A stretch of 64,000 nucleotides of DNA from Mucilaginibacter achroorhodeus (GCF_007846095.1 NZ_VOEI01000005.1:248001-312000); one strand, 5' to 3'; positions 20,422 to 29,077 are shown, counted from the stretch's first letter. Made by a program: numbers and translations. Notes: generated from the letters alone by a model not told the origin.

Positions 20422-20745
20422 AGGATATTTCTTTGTGCAAATATACGTTTCAACGGCTAAGGAGTTAGGTCTGCGCGGCTTAAATGACAATTAAGTGTAA
20501 CGTAATGCATTTTGATGCGTCTGTTTAATAGATGCCTTAAAAAGATAAACCACAGTAATTGCCTGCGGTATATTTTGACTCACCCGGTATACGCTGCGCT
20601 GGACCACCCTCTCTACTGCAAGCAGCAAAGAGGGTAAAGGGAAATAAGATTTTAACAACGAGCGCCAGCAATGTCGGGGGGAGTTAATGTAAAAGCGTTT
20701 GTTCATTCATTATCACAATCTCATAAAATTTTTTTCACAAATAAT

Positions 20746-20776
20746 TTGGATGTACGAAAACTATCGTACATATTTG
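20746..20776 (+). promoter_or_regulatory. Promoter of the blaI/M56 operon
   Basis: TTG at 20746-20748 and CATATTTG at 20769-20776 (one base off TAnnTTTG) lie 20 bases apart, the normal Bacteroidota spacing. The -7 element falls across the operator dyads. Confidence 0.55.
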
Positions 20777-20794
20777 TACGAAGAATTTCGTAAA
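20751..20794 (+). promoter_or_regulatory. Two tandem operator dyads, TACGA-N6-TCGTA
   Basis: Dyad 1 (20751-20770) is TGTACGA-N6-TCGTACA, perfect over 7 bases each side. Dyad 2 (20775-20794) is TGTACGA-N6-TCGTAAA, with one mismatched pair. Their centres are 24 bp apart and they cover the -7 element, 11 bases before the ATG at 20805. BlaI/MecI/CopY repressors bind paired dyads over their own promoters, so autorepression is the natural reading. Confidence 0.75.
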
Positions 20795-20804
20795 TAGGAT
20801 TGAG

Positions 20805-21179
20805 ATGGATTTGAAACCGACAGAAAGCGAACTTGAGATATTGCAGATCATTTGGAGAAGAGGGCAGTGCAGTGTGCGCGATGTACATAATGAACTGGCA
20901 GCAAACAAGGAGGTTGGCTACACCACCACACTTAAGCTAATGCAAATTATGCACGATAAAGGCTTGGTTGAGCGCGACACGACATCTAAAACGCATTTGT
21001 ATAAAGCGCTGATTTCACGCGAACAGGCACAACAAGGCGCACTGGACAAGATCCTGTCAACCGTCTTCAAAGGTTCCACTGCCGACCTGGTGATACAAGC
21101 GCTTGGCCAGCACCGGGCCTCAAAAGACGAGATAGATGCTATCAAGAACTTCCTCGATGGGTTTGAGGGGGAGAAGTAG
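20805..21179 (+). CDS. BlaI/MecI/CopY-family repressor
   Basis: This 124-residue winged-helix protein has the family start (LKPTESELEILQIIWRRG) and the recognition segment VGYTTTLKLMQIMHDKGLV, followed by a dimerisation tail. The family represses until a BlaR1/MecR1-type M56 protease triggers its cleavage. The putative partner protease gene lies 113 bases downstream. No beta-lactamase gene is near, so the regulated function is probably not resistance. Two dyads precede the gene. Confidence 0.92.
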   Translation: MDLKPTESELEILQIIWRRGQCSVRDVHNELAANKEVGYTTTLKLMQIMHDKGLVERDTTSKTHLYKALISREQAQQGALDKILSTVFKGSTADLVIQALGQHRASKDEIDAIKNFLDGFEGEK

Positions 21180-21292
21180 AGATTAGTTAAACGGAGATTG
21201 GAGATTAGTGTAAGGAAGGATTTGAAGTTTAGATTTTAGGATTTAGAGTTTAGAATTTCCTCATTAGAATTTAGATTATAGAATTTAAGATA
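21180..21292. repeat. A/T-rich word repeats between blaI and M56 genes
   Basis: The spacer consists of short overlapping words such as GGAGATTGGAGATTAG and TTTAGAATTT...GAATTTAGATTATAGAATTTA. It codes for nothing and resembles other low-complexity spacers in this window. Confidence 0.5.
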
Positions 21293-23350
21293 ATGCAAAA
21301 CATACTTTATAACATCAGTCAGGTTTTAGGCATCAGCATAGTGCATTCGCTATGGCAGGGCTTATTAGTGTATTTCCTGTTAAAACTTACCATAATGGTG
21401 TTTAACACAAGGCTTAACCCGGCTGAAAAATATTTAGTGTCAGTAGCTGCTTTGTTTGCTATAAGTATGTGGTTTGCTGTTACCCTCATCAACGAGGTGC
21501 AGGCGTATAATTGGCTCAATAAGCCTACAACGCTGGCTAATATGCCTTTGCTGAAGGAACTGCCTAAATCTTTTAGAAATGTAAATGAGGATACGCTACG
21601 TTACTATTACAACATCCAGGATTATATGCCCTACATCACAGCTGTTTATGTTGTGGGCCTGTTGCTAAATATATTTAAAGTGGTGTTTGCGCACCGTCGT
21701 ATTAAAGCCGTCAAACGCAGCATGAGCCTGGGCGTACAGCTGCAATCGCAGATAAGCAAATTTGCGGCAAAATTTGAAATTACCAAAAAAGTAAAGGTTG
21801 GCTTTAGCGCATTGGTTGATGTGCCCTGCATTGCAGGCTACTTAAAACCGGTGATAATGCTGCCCGTAACACTTTCTACATACCTGGAAGCCGACGAGAT
21901 TGAGGCTATCCTTTTACACGAGCTTGCACACATTAAACGTAACGACTACCTGGTAAACCTGCTGCAGCAAGTTATCACCACGTTGTTGTTCTTTAATCCC
22001 TGTGTATTGTTGATCAACAAAATAATTGGCGAAGAACGCGAGAACGCATGTGACGACATGGTAGTAAACGCAACCGCTACGCCGGTTATATACGCAAAAG
22101 CTTTGTTTAAGCTTGAACAAAGCCGCCAAAACCAGTTACAGTTAGCGCTGGCGGTAACAGGTAAAAAGTACCATTTGTTAAACCGAATTGAACGTATCAT
22201 GAAAACTAAAAAACAAATTCCAAGCATTAGGCCAACACTGGTTGCCATACTTATATTAACCTTAAGTGTTTGCAGTTTCGCACTTTTAAAACCAGAGATC
22301 GCACAGGGAAAAATGTCTGTTAAGGCTATTATGCCTGCAATAAAAAGCATCATCACAGCTGATACAGTACCAACAAAAGTAGGGGCGGCTACTAAGCCTG
22401 CTAAAGCCGGACGCGCCGACAAATCTGCTAAAGCAAAAGCCCCCGGCACTTTAAAATATAGGAACGATACTTACATTGACGGGGTGCGCTATAATGGCTT
22501 TAAAGATGCAGAGCTCGACAGGCTTAGCAAAGAAGTAGAGAAACATGGCAATGCTATTGGTAAATTTTATGAGAACGCAGATTTTAAAAGCACAACCGCC
22601 GAAATGGAAAAGATGGGCAAGGAGATGAGTGCTTATTATGAGAGCGATGCCATTAAACAAGCTACCAAAGCCCAGGAACTTGCCGCTGCAGATTATGAGA
22701 AATCATGGGCGGTAAAAGGTAAGGATATGGAAAAGCTGGGCAAGCAAATGGGCGAGATGGGCGACAAAATGGGTAAATATTACAACTCAAAAGAGTTTAA
22801 AGAACTTAACGCCCGCATAGCCAAAAAATACAACATTGACCCGGAAGCATCACATAATTTTAGCGACCGCGAAGACCCTAATTACCGTAAATATCAGCAG
22901 GAATTAGATCAAAACATCCCTGCCGATGTTAAGGGCTTGAATAAGCAGATGAAGGATCTGGGTACGCAGATGCGTGATATCTCGGGCAATCCCGACCTGA
23001 TTAGACAGCAAAATGCTTTGCGCGATGCCGGCGAAAACATGCGTAAGACTTTTGCCAGCAAGGATATGAAAGCCGTACAAGCTAAAATGCAAAGATTGAG
23101 CGAGCAAATGCGCGCTTACCAAACCAACCCGCAAATGCGTGAAGAGCAGCAAGCCCTGCAAGCGGCATCCAAGAAAATGCGTGATTACATGGCCACACCG
23201 GCGTTTAAAAAGAAACTTGCAGAGTACCGTGCAGCGCACCCTGATTATGGCTGGACAGACCGCGACCTGAAGGAAGAAGTTAAGGAAGCTCCTGAATCCA
23301 AAGAGCAACCAGAGGCCCAGGAGCAACCTGAACCTGTAGAGCAGAATTAG
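21293..23350 (+). CDS. BlaR1-like M56 metallopeptidase with long Lys/Glu-rich C-terminal domain
   Basis: This 685-residue protein has membrane segments near 10-35, 45-65, 110-132 and a fourth at about 315-335. The zinc motif HELAH is at 209-213, in LLHELAHIKRNDY, with a downstream GEERENACDD segment supplying the third ligand. The family's sensor proteases cleave BlaI-type repressors. Instead of a penicillin-binding sensor, the 330 residues after the last membrane segment are hydrophilic, rich in Met, Lys and Glu, with repeated M.KMGKEM..YY-type words and probable coiled coil. The signal it senses is unknown. It pairs with the repressor upstream. Confidence 0.88.
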   Translation: MQNILYNISQVLGISIVHSLWQGLLVYFLLKLTIMVFNTRLNPAEKYLVSVAALFAISMWFAVTLINEVQAYNWLNKPTTLANMPLLKELPKSFRNVNEDTLRYYYNIQDYMPYITAVYVVGLLLNIFKVVFAHRRIKAVKRSMSLGVQLQSQISKFAAKFEITKKVKVGFSALVDVPCIAGYLKPVIMLPVTLSTYLEADEIEAILLHELAHIKRNDYLVNLLQQVITTLLFFNPCVLLINKIIGEERENACDDMVVNATATPVIYAKALFKLEQSRQNQLQLALAVTGKKYHLLNRIERIMKTKKQIPSIRPTLVAILILTLSVCSFALLKPEIAQGKMSVKAIMPAIKSIITADTVPTKVGAATKPAKAGRADKSAKAKAPGTLKYRNDTYIDGVRYNGFKDAELDRLSKEVEKHGNAIGKFYENADFKSTTAEMEKMGKEMSAYYESDAIKQATKAQELAAADYEKSWAVKGKDMEKLGKQMGEMGDKMGKYYNSKEFKELNARIAKKYNIDPEASHNFSDREDPNYRKYQQELDQNIPADVKGLNKQMKDLGTQMRDISGNPDLIRQQNALRDAGENMRKTFASKDMKAVQAKMQRLSEQMRAYQTNPQMREEQQALQAASKKMRDYMATPAFKKKLAEYRAAHPDYGWTDRDLKEEVKEAPESKEQPEAQEQPEPVEQN

Positions 23351-23436
23351 TGATTAGAGATTGGTCAATCCGAGATTAAAGCTTTACCGGTTACTGATCA
23401 CCATTCACCAACTAATCCCAATAAAATTAGTAATTT

Positions 23437-23466
23437 AGTATCCTCATAAAAGGGGATACTTTTTTT
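23437..23466 (+). terminator. Terminator-like hairpin abutting the recN start codon
   Basis: AGTATCCTC pairs with GGGGATACT (9 bp including one G-U) around a 6-base loop, followed by a run of T up to 23466. The recN ATG is at 23467. It would end M56 transcription, or act as an attenuator for recN. Confidence 0.7.
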
Positions 23467-25119
23467 ATGCTTCAAAGGCTAACCATTCAAAACTACGCGC
23501 TGATAGATAACCTGGAGATCAATTTTGATAAGGGTTTGAACATTTTAACGGGTGAGACCGGTGCGGGCAAATCCATTATACTGGGTGCATTGTCGCTGAT
23601 ATTGGGTCAGCGAGCGGAGAGCCGTTATTTCTTCAATCAGCAAAAAAAATGTGTGATAGAGGGTGCGTTCAAAATAGAAGGTTTTCATTTGTCAGATTTT
23701 TTTGAGGATAATGACCTCGATCACGAGAGCGAAACGGTATTGCGTCGAGAGATCTCTGCCGATGGCAAATCCCGTGCTTTTGTGAACGATACTCCTGTTA
23801 ACCTTAATACCCTAAAACAGCTTGGCGAAAAGCTGATAGATATTCACTCGCAACATGCAACGCGTGAGATCAACGATCCTGATTTTCAATTATTGGTTGT
23901 TGATGGTGTTGCCGGTCATGAGAGCGTGTTGGGCGATTATCGAAAAAAATACCGTGCCTATAAAAAATCGTTAAGCCAATTACAGCAACTGATAGAGGAT
24001 AATGATAAAGCCAAAGCCGACCTTGATTACTACCAGTTTCAGTTTGATGAACTGGAGAAAGCCGGACTTGCCGCCGATGAGCAGGAAGGCCTTGAAAAAG
24101 AACTGGCTACCCTGAACAACGCGGAGGAGATTAAACGTAACCTGCTTAGCGCGCATTACCTGATGCATGAGGGAGAAACATCTGCCATTATTCAATTACG
24201 CGAGTCGAGCCAACAGCTTGGGGGCATCGAAAGATACAACACTGAGGTAGAGGCTTTGAATGAACGACTGAAAAGTGCGCTTATAGAACTCAAAGACATT
24301 GCTGCCGAGATTGAAATTATAGAGCAGAAAACCTTTACTGATGAGGCCCGCGCCGAAGAGGTAAACACGCGTTTGAGTTTGATTTACAATCTGCAAAAGA
24401 AACATCGCGTAAGCACCAACCAGGAGCTTTTGAATATCCAAAACGACCTTTTTGACAAGATCCAGCAAGCCGTGTTTGGCGACGAGGCCGTAGAAAAACT
24501 CCAACAACAAATAGATGCTGCTAACCAGGAGCTGCAACAATTAGCGGAAACGCTATCTGCCAACCGCAGAATTGCGATCCCGGTTATACAGGATAAAGTA
24601 TTGGCTACCCTTGCCGAAATGGGTATGGGGAACTCGGCATTACATATAGAACAATCTGCAGTTGAACTCAGTCCGAACGGTATTGATTCTATTCGCTTTA
24701 TGTTCTCTGCCAACAAGGGCCATGCGCTTGCAGATATGAGTAAGGTAGCATCGGGCGGTGAATTAAGCCGCTTAATGCTGAGCATCAAATCCATCATTGC
24801 AGAATACACGGCATTGCCTACCATCATCTTTGATGAAATAGATACAGGCGTTAGCGGCGAAGTAGCCAACAAAGTTGGTTTGGTGATGGAGCGCCTGTCG
24901 CAAAACCTGCAGGTGATCACTATCACCCACCTGCCGCAAATAGCAGGCAAGGGTAGCAGCCACTACTTTGTGTATAAAGATAATAGTTCTGATGTGACCC
25001 AAACCCGACTTAAGAAACTCAACAATGAAGAGCGCATAACCGAAATAGCCAAAATGCTAAGCGGTGACAACCCGGGCGAAAGCGCGTTGCAGAATGCGAG
25101 GGAGTTGCTGACGCAGTAA
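23467..25119 (+). CDS. recN: DNA repair protein RecN
   Basis: This 550-residue SMC-like ATPase acts in double-strand break repair. Walker A GETGAGKS is at 29-36, the ABC signature segment is around ASGGELSRLMLSIKS, and the Walker B is TIIFDEIDTGVSGEVA. The middle is coiled coil. The start at 23467 is fixed by the family N-terminus MLQRLTIQNYALIDNLEI. The bases before the ATG are all T, with no Shine-Dalgarno sequence and a terminator-like hairpin in front. Confidence 0.97.
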   Translation: MLQRLTIQNYALIDNLEINFDKGLNILTGETGAGKSIILGALSLILGQRAESRYFFNQQKKCVIEGAFKIEGFHLSDFFEDNDLDHESETVLRREISADGKSRAFVNDTPVNLNTLKQLGEKLIDIHSQHATREINDPDFQLLVVDGVAGHESVLGDYRKKYRAYKKSLSQLQQLIEDNDKAKADLDYYQFQFDELEKAGLAADEQEGLEKELATLNNAEEIKRNLLSAHYLMHEGETSAIIQLRESSQQLGGIERYNTEVEALNERLKSALIELKDIAAEIEIIEQKTFTDEARAEEVNTRLSLIYNLQKKHRVSTNQELLNIQNDLFDKIQQAVFGDEAVEKLQQQIDAANQELQQLAETLSANRRIAIPVIQDKVLATLAEMGMGNSALHIEQSAVELSPNGIDSIRFMFSANKGHALADMSKVASGGELSRLMLSIKSIIAEYTALPTIIFDEIDTGVSGEVANKVGLVMERLSQNLQVITITHLPQIAGKGSSHYFVYKDNSSDVTQTRLKKLNNEERITEIAKMLSGDNPGESALQNARELLTQ

Positions 25120-25125
25120 TGCTTT

Positions 25126-25209
25126 CTTGTCATTCTGAGCGATCGAGAAGAATCTATTGTATGCATGTATATCTGCGAAAGAATGCTTCACTGCGTTCAG
25201 CATGACAAG
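25126..25209. repeat. 84-base dispersed element with inverted ends (family A)
   Basis: The left end CTTGTCATTCTGAGCG and the right end CGTTCAGCATGACAAG are imperfect inverted repeats. The left half is repeated, with small changes, on the other strand at 58112-58141. It fills the recN-fabI spacer. Confidence 0.6.
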
Positions 25210-25265
25210 TATTAAACTGCAAACTAATTTTATAACTTTACAGCTTCAAACCAAACTTAAAATAG

Positions 25266-26078
25266 ATGGCTTATAATTTATTAAAGGGTAAAAAGGGTAT
25301 CATATTTGGCGCGCTTAACGAGCAGTCGATCGCCTGGAAAGTAGCACAACGCTGCCACGAAGAAGGCGCGGAAATAGTGTTAACAAACTCTCCGCTGGCT
25401 TTACGCATGGGCGAATTAAATAAACTTGCGGAAGAATGCAATGCGCCGGTTATCCCTGCTGATGTTACCAGCACCGAAGATATAAACAACCTGTTCACTA
25501 AATCTTTAGAACATTTTGGTGGCGGTGTAGATTTTATCCTGCACTCTATAGGCATGAGCGTAAACGTACGCAAGGGTTTGCCTTACGCTGAAAACAACTA
25601 TGAGTTTACCCACAAAGGCCTTGATATATCAGCATTAAGCTTTCACCGTGTGCTGCAAACAGCCATGAAAATGGATGCCATCAACGAGTGGGGATCTGTA
25701 CTGGCGCTCACTTACATAGCAGCCCAGCGCGTATTCCCTGATTATAATGATATGGCCGATAATAAAGCTTACCTGGAAAGCATCGCCCGCAATTTTGGTT
25801 ACCAGTATGGTGTTAAAAAGCACGTGCGTATCAATACCGTGTCGCAATCACCAACCCGTACTACCGCAGGTAGCGGCGTAAAGGGTTTTGATGGCTTTAT
25901 TAATTATGCTGAGAAAATGAGCCCGCTTGGTAATGCTGATGCAAACCAATGTGCTGATTACTGCGTAACTTTATTCAGCGACTTAACCCGCATGGTTACC
26001 ATGCAGAATTTGTTCCATGATGGCGGTTTCTCCTTCACCGGGGTTACACAGGCTGTAATAGAACAAATGGAAAAATAA
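25266..26078 (+). CDS. fabI: Enoyl-[acyl-carrier-protein] reductase (NADH)
   Basis: This 270-residue short-chain dehydrogenase-type protein reduces trans-2-enoyl-ACP in the last step of fatty acid elongation. It has the FabI form of the cofactor loop (GALNEQSIAWKVAQ at 15-28) and the Tyr-x6-Lys active site, Tyr160 and Lys167, with Tyr150 in front. Length is normal for FabI. It is monocistronic, with a very strong terminator downstream. Confidence 0.96.
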   Translation: MAYNLLKGKKGIIFGALNEQSIAWKVAQRCHEEGAEIVLTNSPLALRMGELNKLAEECNAPVIPADVTSTEDINNLFTKSLEHFGGGVDFILHSIGMSVNVRKGLPYAENNYEFTHKGLDISALSFHRVLQTAMKMDAINEWGSVLALTYIAAQRVFPDYNDMADNKAYLESIARNFGYQYGVKKHVRINTVSQSPTRTTAGSGVKGFDGFINYAEKMSPLGNADANQCADYCVTLFSDLTRMVTMQNLFHDGGFSFTGVTQAVIEQMEK

Positions 26079-26093
26079 TTAGAACTCCCATAT

Positions 26094-26135
26094 AAAAAGG
26101 AAAGCCCTTGCCATTTGGCAAGGGCTTTCCTTTTT
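26094..26135. terminator. Bidirectional terminator between fabI and lipoprotein gene
   Basis: A perfect 20-bp stem, AAAAAGGAAAGCCCTTGCCA with its complement, has a 2-base loop and an A-tract/T-tract at its ends. It serves both convergent genes. Confidence 0.93.
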
Positions 26136-26147
26136 ATAGATATTGAC

Positions 26148-26552
26148 TTAATCGTTTGAGTCGATCAACACGACTTTAACTGTCATAGCGCCAGGATTGC
26201 TGATAGGAGGGTTTGCACCGTCATAAGCTTGTGCTAACAGTTGTAACTGACCCGGCTGATGACTGTAGCTATATGCTACCCCACCAAAAGTTTCAGGAAT
26301 TTGCTCGTAAGTGCTCTCTCCATCTACAGATATGCTTACCAAAACACCGCCTTTAAGATGTATTTGATTGTCAAGCTCAGGAATATTTAAATTAGCATAC
26401 CAGCTAACACCGTCTGAAGTTTGTTTCCAATCGGTTGATTTTAGGTCAAAAACACGGGTAAGCGTGTTATTAGATACCACGGTTTCTTTTTTACATGATG
26501 ATGCCGTAACTGTCAGAATAGCTACGCAAATAATAGATAGTAGTTTTTTCAT
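26148..26552 (-). CDS. Small lipoprotein of unknown function
   Basis: This 134-residue protein has a lipoprotein signal: residues 1-19 are hydrophobic and the lipobox TASSC places the lipidated Cys at position 20. The mature part is beta-rich and not recognised. Similar short lipoproteins are frequent in Bacteroidota. It is monocistronic on the minus strand and shares the terminator with fabI. Confidence 0.78.
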   Translation of the reverse strand: MKKLLSIICVAILTVTASSCKKETVVSNNTLTRVFDLKSTDWKQTSDGVSWYANLNIPELDNQIHLKGGVLVSISVDGESTYEQIPETFGGVAYSYSHQPGQLQLLAQAYDGANPPISNPGAMTVKVVLIDSND

Positions 26553-26692
26553 AAATGTTTGTTGTTAATCCGTTAAGAAAACGGTTTTTGTAAGTGTTAA
26601 TTGTTTTAATTGCCACTATAAATTCTATAATGGTTTGATTTGCGATTTTGTTTTATCACCGTATGAATAATTTTTTCTAAAAAGGTTTAATT

Positions 26693-26708
26693 AACTAAAT
26701 ATTTAGTT
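26693..26708. promoter_or_regulatory. 16-bp perfect palindrome, AACTA-N6-TAGTT
   Basis: AACTAAATATTTAGTT is a perfect palindrome ending 12 bases before the ATG at 26721. Its layout of 5-base half-sites with a 6-base spacer is the same as that of the blaI dyads at 20751-20794, with different half-site bases. It is a probable repressor site, perhaps for another BlaI-family protein. Confidence 0.55.
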
Positions 26709-26720
26709 TAAATTAGTTTT

Positions 26721-27815
26721 ATGTTCAAACGGTTTTTGTTTTTAATGGCGTTAGTTCCGGCATGCTGCTTCGGTCAGATCAATATCAGCGGGGCGATAAG
26801 CGATGCAATTTCAAACAAGCCTTTGCCCTCAGCCAGCGTTTTTTTGAGTAATGCTACAATAGGTGATAGATCTGATGCTGACGGCCGGTTTAAGTTAAAA
26901 CGCGTACCACCCGGTAAGTACGAGTTGGTAGTCACTATAGTAGGGTTCGAGCAATACCATCAAAACATAATTGTAGAAAATAAGGATATTGACCTGCCCG
27001 GGGTAAAGCTGATCTCGAAAACCCTCTTACTCAAAGAGGTTATTGTAATGCCTAATAAAGATTGGGAAATGTATTACGCTATTTTTAAAAAGGAATTTTT
27101 AGGCGAATCGGCCATAGCAAAGCAATGCAAGATCAAGAATCCGGATGTGATAGATCTTGCTTATGACAAGAAAACGAGAACACTTTCTGCATCCTCGTCT
27201 GATTTTATTGAAATAGAAAATAAAGCGCTCGGTTACAAAATGAAATATCTGCTGACTAAGTTTGTAAAAGACAATAGCAAAGGATGGTTGTATTTTGAGG
27301 GATCTGCATTGTATGAACTTTCAAATGGCAGCGAACGTCAGCAGCGTAAGTGGATGAGGGCCCGCAAGGATGCTTACGAAGGATCTACCATGCATTTTCT
27401 TCGTTCGGTAATTAGCAATACCGTAGCCGAGAACGGTTTTATTGCGATGCGTTTGATCAGAAAACCAAATCCTGCGTATAGGCCGGGGTCGCTTGTTGAC
27501 AGATACTTACAAACTTTAGTTAACGCCCCTCTAAAAGCAAATGATTATACCAGCTTAACAGATAGAAAAGGAACCTTTGCCATTAAATTTGATAATTGCC
27601 TTTATGTAATGTATGCTAAGCGTAAGGATATTTCAAATGGCGTTTATAAAGCGCTTGATATGCCAAATTATCAAACAAGTATTGCATCATTTGGTGATGA
27701 TTACCCTTTGTTTGATTACAACGGCATAATTGAGAACCCTGCCACGGTGACTTTTGAAGGATATTGGGGAACGGCCCGCGTTGCAGAAATGCTACCGGTG
27801 GATTACAAACCTTGA
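26721..27815 (+). CDS. CarboxypepD_reg-domain exported protein, paralogue 1
   Basis: This is 364 residues with a signal peptide (about 1-18, ending CFG). Residues 20-100 form a carboxypeptidase regulatory-like beta domain (ISGAISDAISNKPLPSASVF...), the kind also found before TonB-dependent receptors. Residues of about 115-364 are a second domain I cannot name, with FKKEFLGES, DFIEIENKALGYKMKYLL and a C-terminal VAEMLPVDYKP. It has no outer-membrane barrel. The next gene, 4 bases downstream, is a full-length paralogue. A palindromic site lies just upstream. Confidence 0.75.
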   Translation: MFKRFLFLMALVPACCFGQINISGAISDAISNKPLPSASVFLSNATIGDRSDADGRFKLKRVPPGKYELVVTIVGFEQYHQNIIVENKDIDLPGVKLISKTLLLKEVIVMPNKDWEMYYAIFKKEFLGESAIAKQCKIKNPDVIDLAYDKKTRTLSASSSDFIEIENKALGYKMKYLLTKFVKDNSKGWLYFEGSALYELSNGSERQQRKWMRARKDAYEGSTMHFLRSVISNTVAENGFIAMRLIRKPNPAYRPGSLVDRYLQTLVNAPLKANDYTSLTDRKGTFAIKFDNCLYVMYAKRKDISNGVYKALDMPNYQTSIASFGDDYPLFDYNGIIENPATVTFEGYWGTARVAEMLPVDYKP

Positions 27816-27819
27816 AAAT

Positions 27820-28992
27820 ATGAAATCTAATTTACAGAAGCTGATCAAAAAAAAGTTAGGACTTTTTATTTTGTTTTTACTGCCCTTAGTTAGCTTTGCT
27901 CAGTCAGTACTTCAAGGATCTGTGATAAACGAAGTAGATGGTAAGCCTCTGCCTGATGCCAGCGTATTTCTCAATAATACCACACTCGGGTCTAAAACTA
28001 ATGCAGAAGGGAAATTTAGGATATCGGGCATTCCATCAGGGCAGTATGAATTAATAGTGAGCCTTATTGGTTTTAAAAGTTATAACCAAGTTGTCACTAT
28101 AGACAGAAATACTGAAATCAACGGTGTTAAAATGACCCCTACAGTTACTTTGATGAACGAAGTGACAGTTAGCGGCAGCGATAAATACCGATCACGAAAA
28201 CTGCGGATGTTCAAAGAACAGTTTTTGGGTGCATCTGGGTTTTCTAACGATTGCGAAATATCGAACCCCGAAATTTTAGTATTAAAATTCCAAAATCATC
28301 AACAGGTACTTACAGGTTATTCAAATGATTTTCTTGAGATAGAAAATAAAGCTACCGGTTATAAAATAAAGTATCTGCTTAATAATTTTAAGTTAGACAA
28401 GATAGCTTTAAACATAAGCTACGAAGGTTACGCTTTCTTTGAAGAACTTAAGGGTGATCCTAAACAAAAGGAATTATGGGAAAAGCACAGGCGTGCTATT
28501 TATTACGGTTCGCCTACTCATTTTTTACGTGTTGTGACCGCCGGTAAAGCTGATTCTGATTTTGTTGTAAGGCCATTTTGTATAAAAAAGATAGATACAT
28601 TGGATAATCCTGTTTACAAAAGTATGCTCGACATTAGATTGGGTAATTCAGCTAAATACTATATGTTAAGATATGATACACTAACAACATCCAAATACGT
28701 CCATCCAACCAGTAATAGAGGCGTTTATGCTATTAGTTATCCTTACGATTTAGATGTTTTTTATTTCCCACCTGGTGTTCCACACAGTTTGGATGCTTAC
28801 CATGAGCATGGTAATCGTGGGCAGATTGGAAGTTTTGATTTTATTAATAGTAACATTTTCTTTGACTACAACGGTAGGATTTTAAATCCTGACGGTGTAT
28901 CATTACGATATAGATGGGGACGTGATAGAGTTGCTGAATTACTGCCATTAGGTTATAATCCGCCTTTACGTGAGCAAACGGCTAAAAGATAA
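27820..28992 (+). CDS. CarboxypepD_reg-domain exported protein, paralogue 2
   Basis: This is 390 residues from ATG 27820, chosen because it gives a good signal peptide (lysine-rich start, hydrophobic core, ending SFAQ); the frame extends upstream to 27754 inside the previous gene. The layout is the same as paralogue 1: regulatory beta domain at about 28-110, then the unnamed domain with FKEQFLGAS, DFLEIENKATGYKIKYLL and VAELLPLGYNP. The two are clearly tandem duplicates that have diverged. Function unknown. Confidence 0.75.
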   Translation: MKSNLQKLIKKKLGLFILFLLPLVSFAQSVLQGSVINEVDGKPLPDASVFLNNTTLGSKTNAEGKFRISGIPSGQYELIVSLIGFKSYNQVVTIDRNTEINGVKMTPTVTLMNEVTVSGSDKYRSRKLRMFKEQFLGASGFSNDCEISNPEILVLKFQNHQQVLTGYSNDFLEIENKATGYKIKYLLNNFKLDKIALNISYEGYAFFEELKGDPKQKELWEKHRRAIYYGSPTHFLRVVTAGKADSDFVVRPFCIKKIDTLDNPVYKSMLDIRLGNSAKYYMLRYDTLTTSKYVHPTSNRGVYAISYPYDLDVFYFPPGVPHSLDAYHEHGNRGQIGSFDFINSNIFFDYNGRILNPDGVSLRYRWGRDRVAELLPLGYNPPLREQTAKR

Positions 28993-29012
28993 GTTGTTGT
29001 TGTTTTAATAAT

Positions 29013-29050
29013 AAAAAAGTCCGTCCAAATTAAATTCAGACGGACTTTTT
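29013..29050. terminator. Bidirectional terminator between paralogue 2 and clpC
   Basis: AAAAAGTCCGTC and GACGGACTTTTT form a 12-bp stem around a 13-base A/T-rich loop between convergent genes. Confidence 0.9.
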
Positions 29051-29077
29051 ATGCAAAGTTATTGATTAAATGTGCAG

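Larger units (their letters stand above)
20422..20804. other. Spacer between MBL hydrolase and blaI-like gene
   Basis: This 383-base stretch holds no convincing gene; a 71-codon minus-strand frame at 20491-20706 has no recognisable protein character. It contains a hairpin-like ACCCTCT...AGAGGGT repeat at about 20605-20635 and, at its right end, the promoter and operators of the blaI-like gene. Confidence 0.6.

Noticed and set aside
20491..20706. Minus-strand frame of 71 codons between the MBL and blaI-like genes
   Set aside because: Its composition is unlike a protein, it spans a hairpin repeat and has no promoter or recognisable motif.
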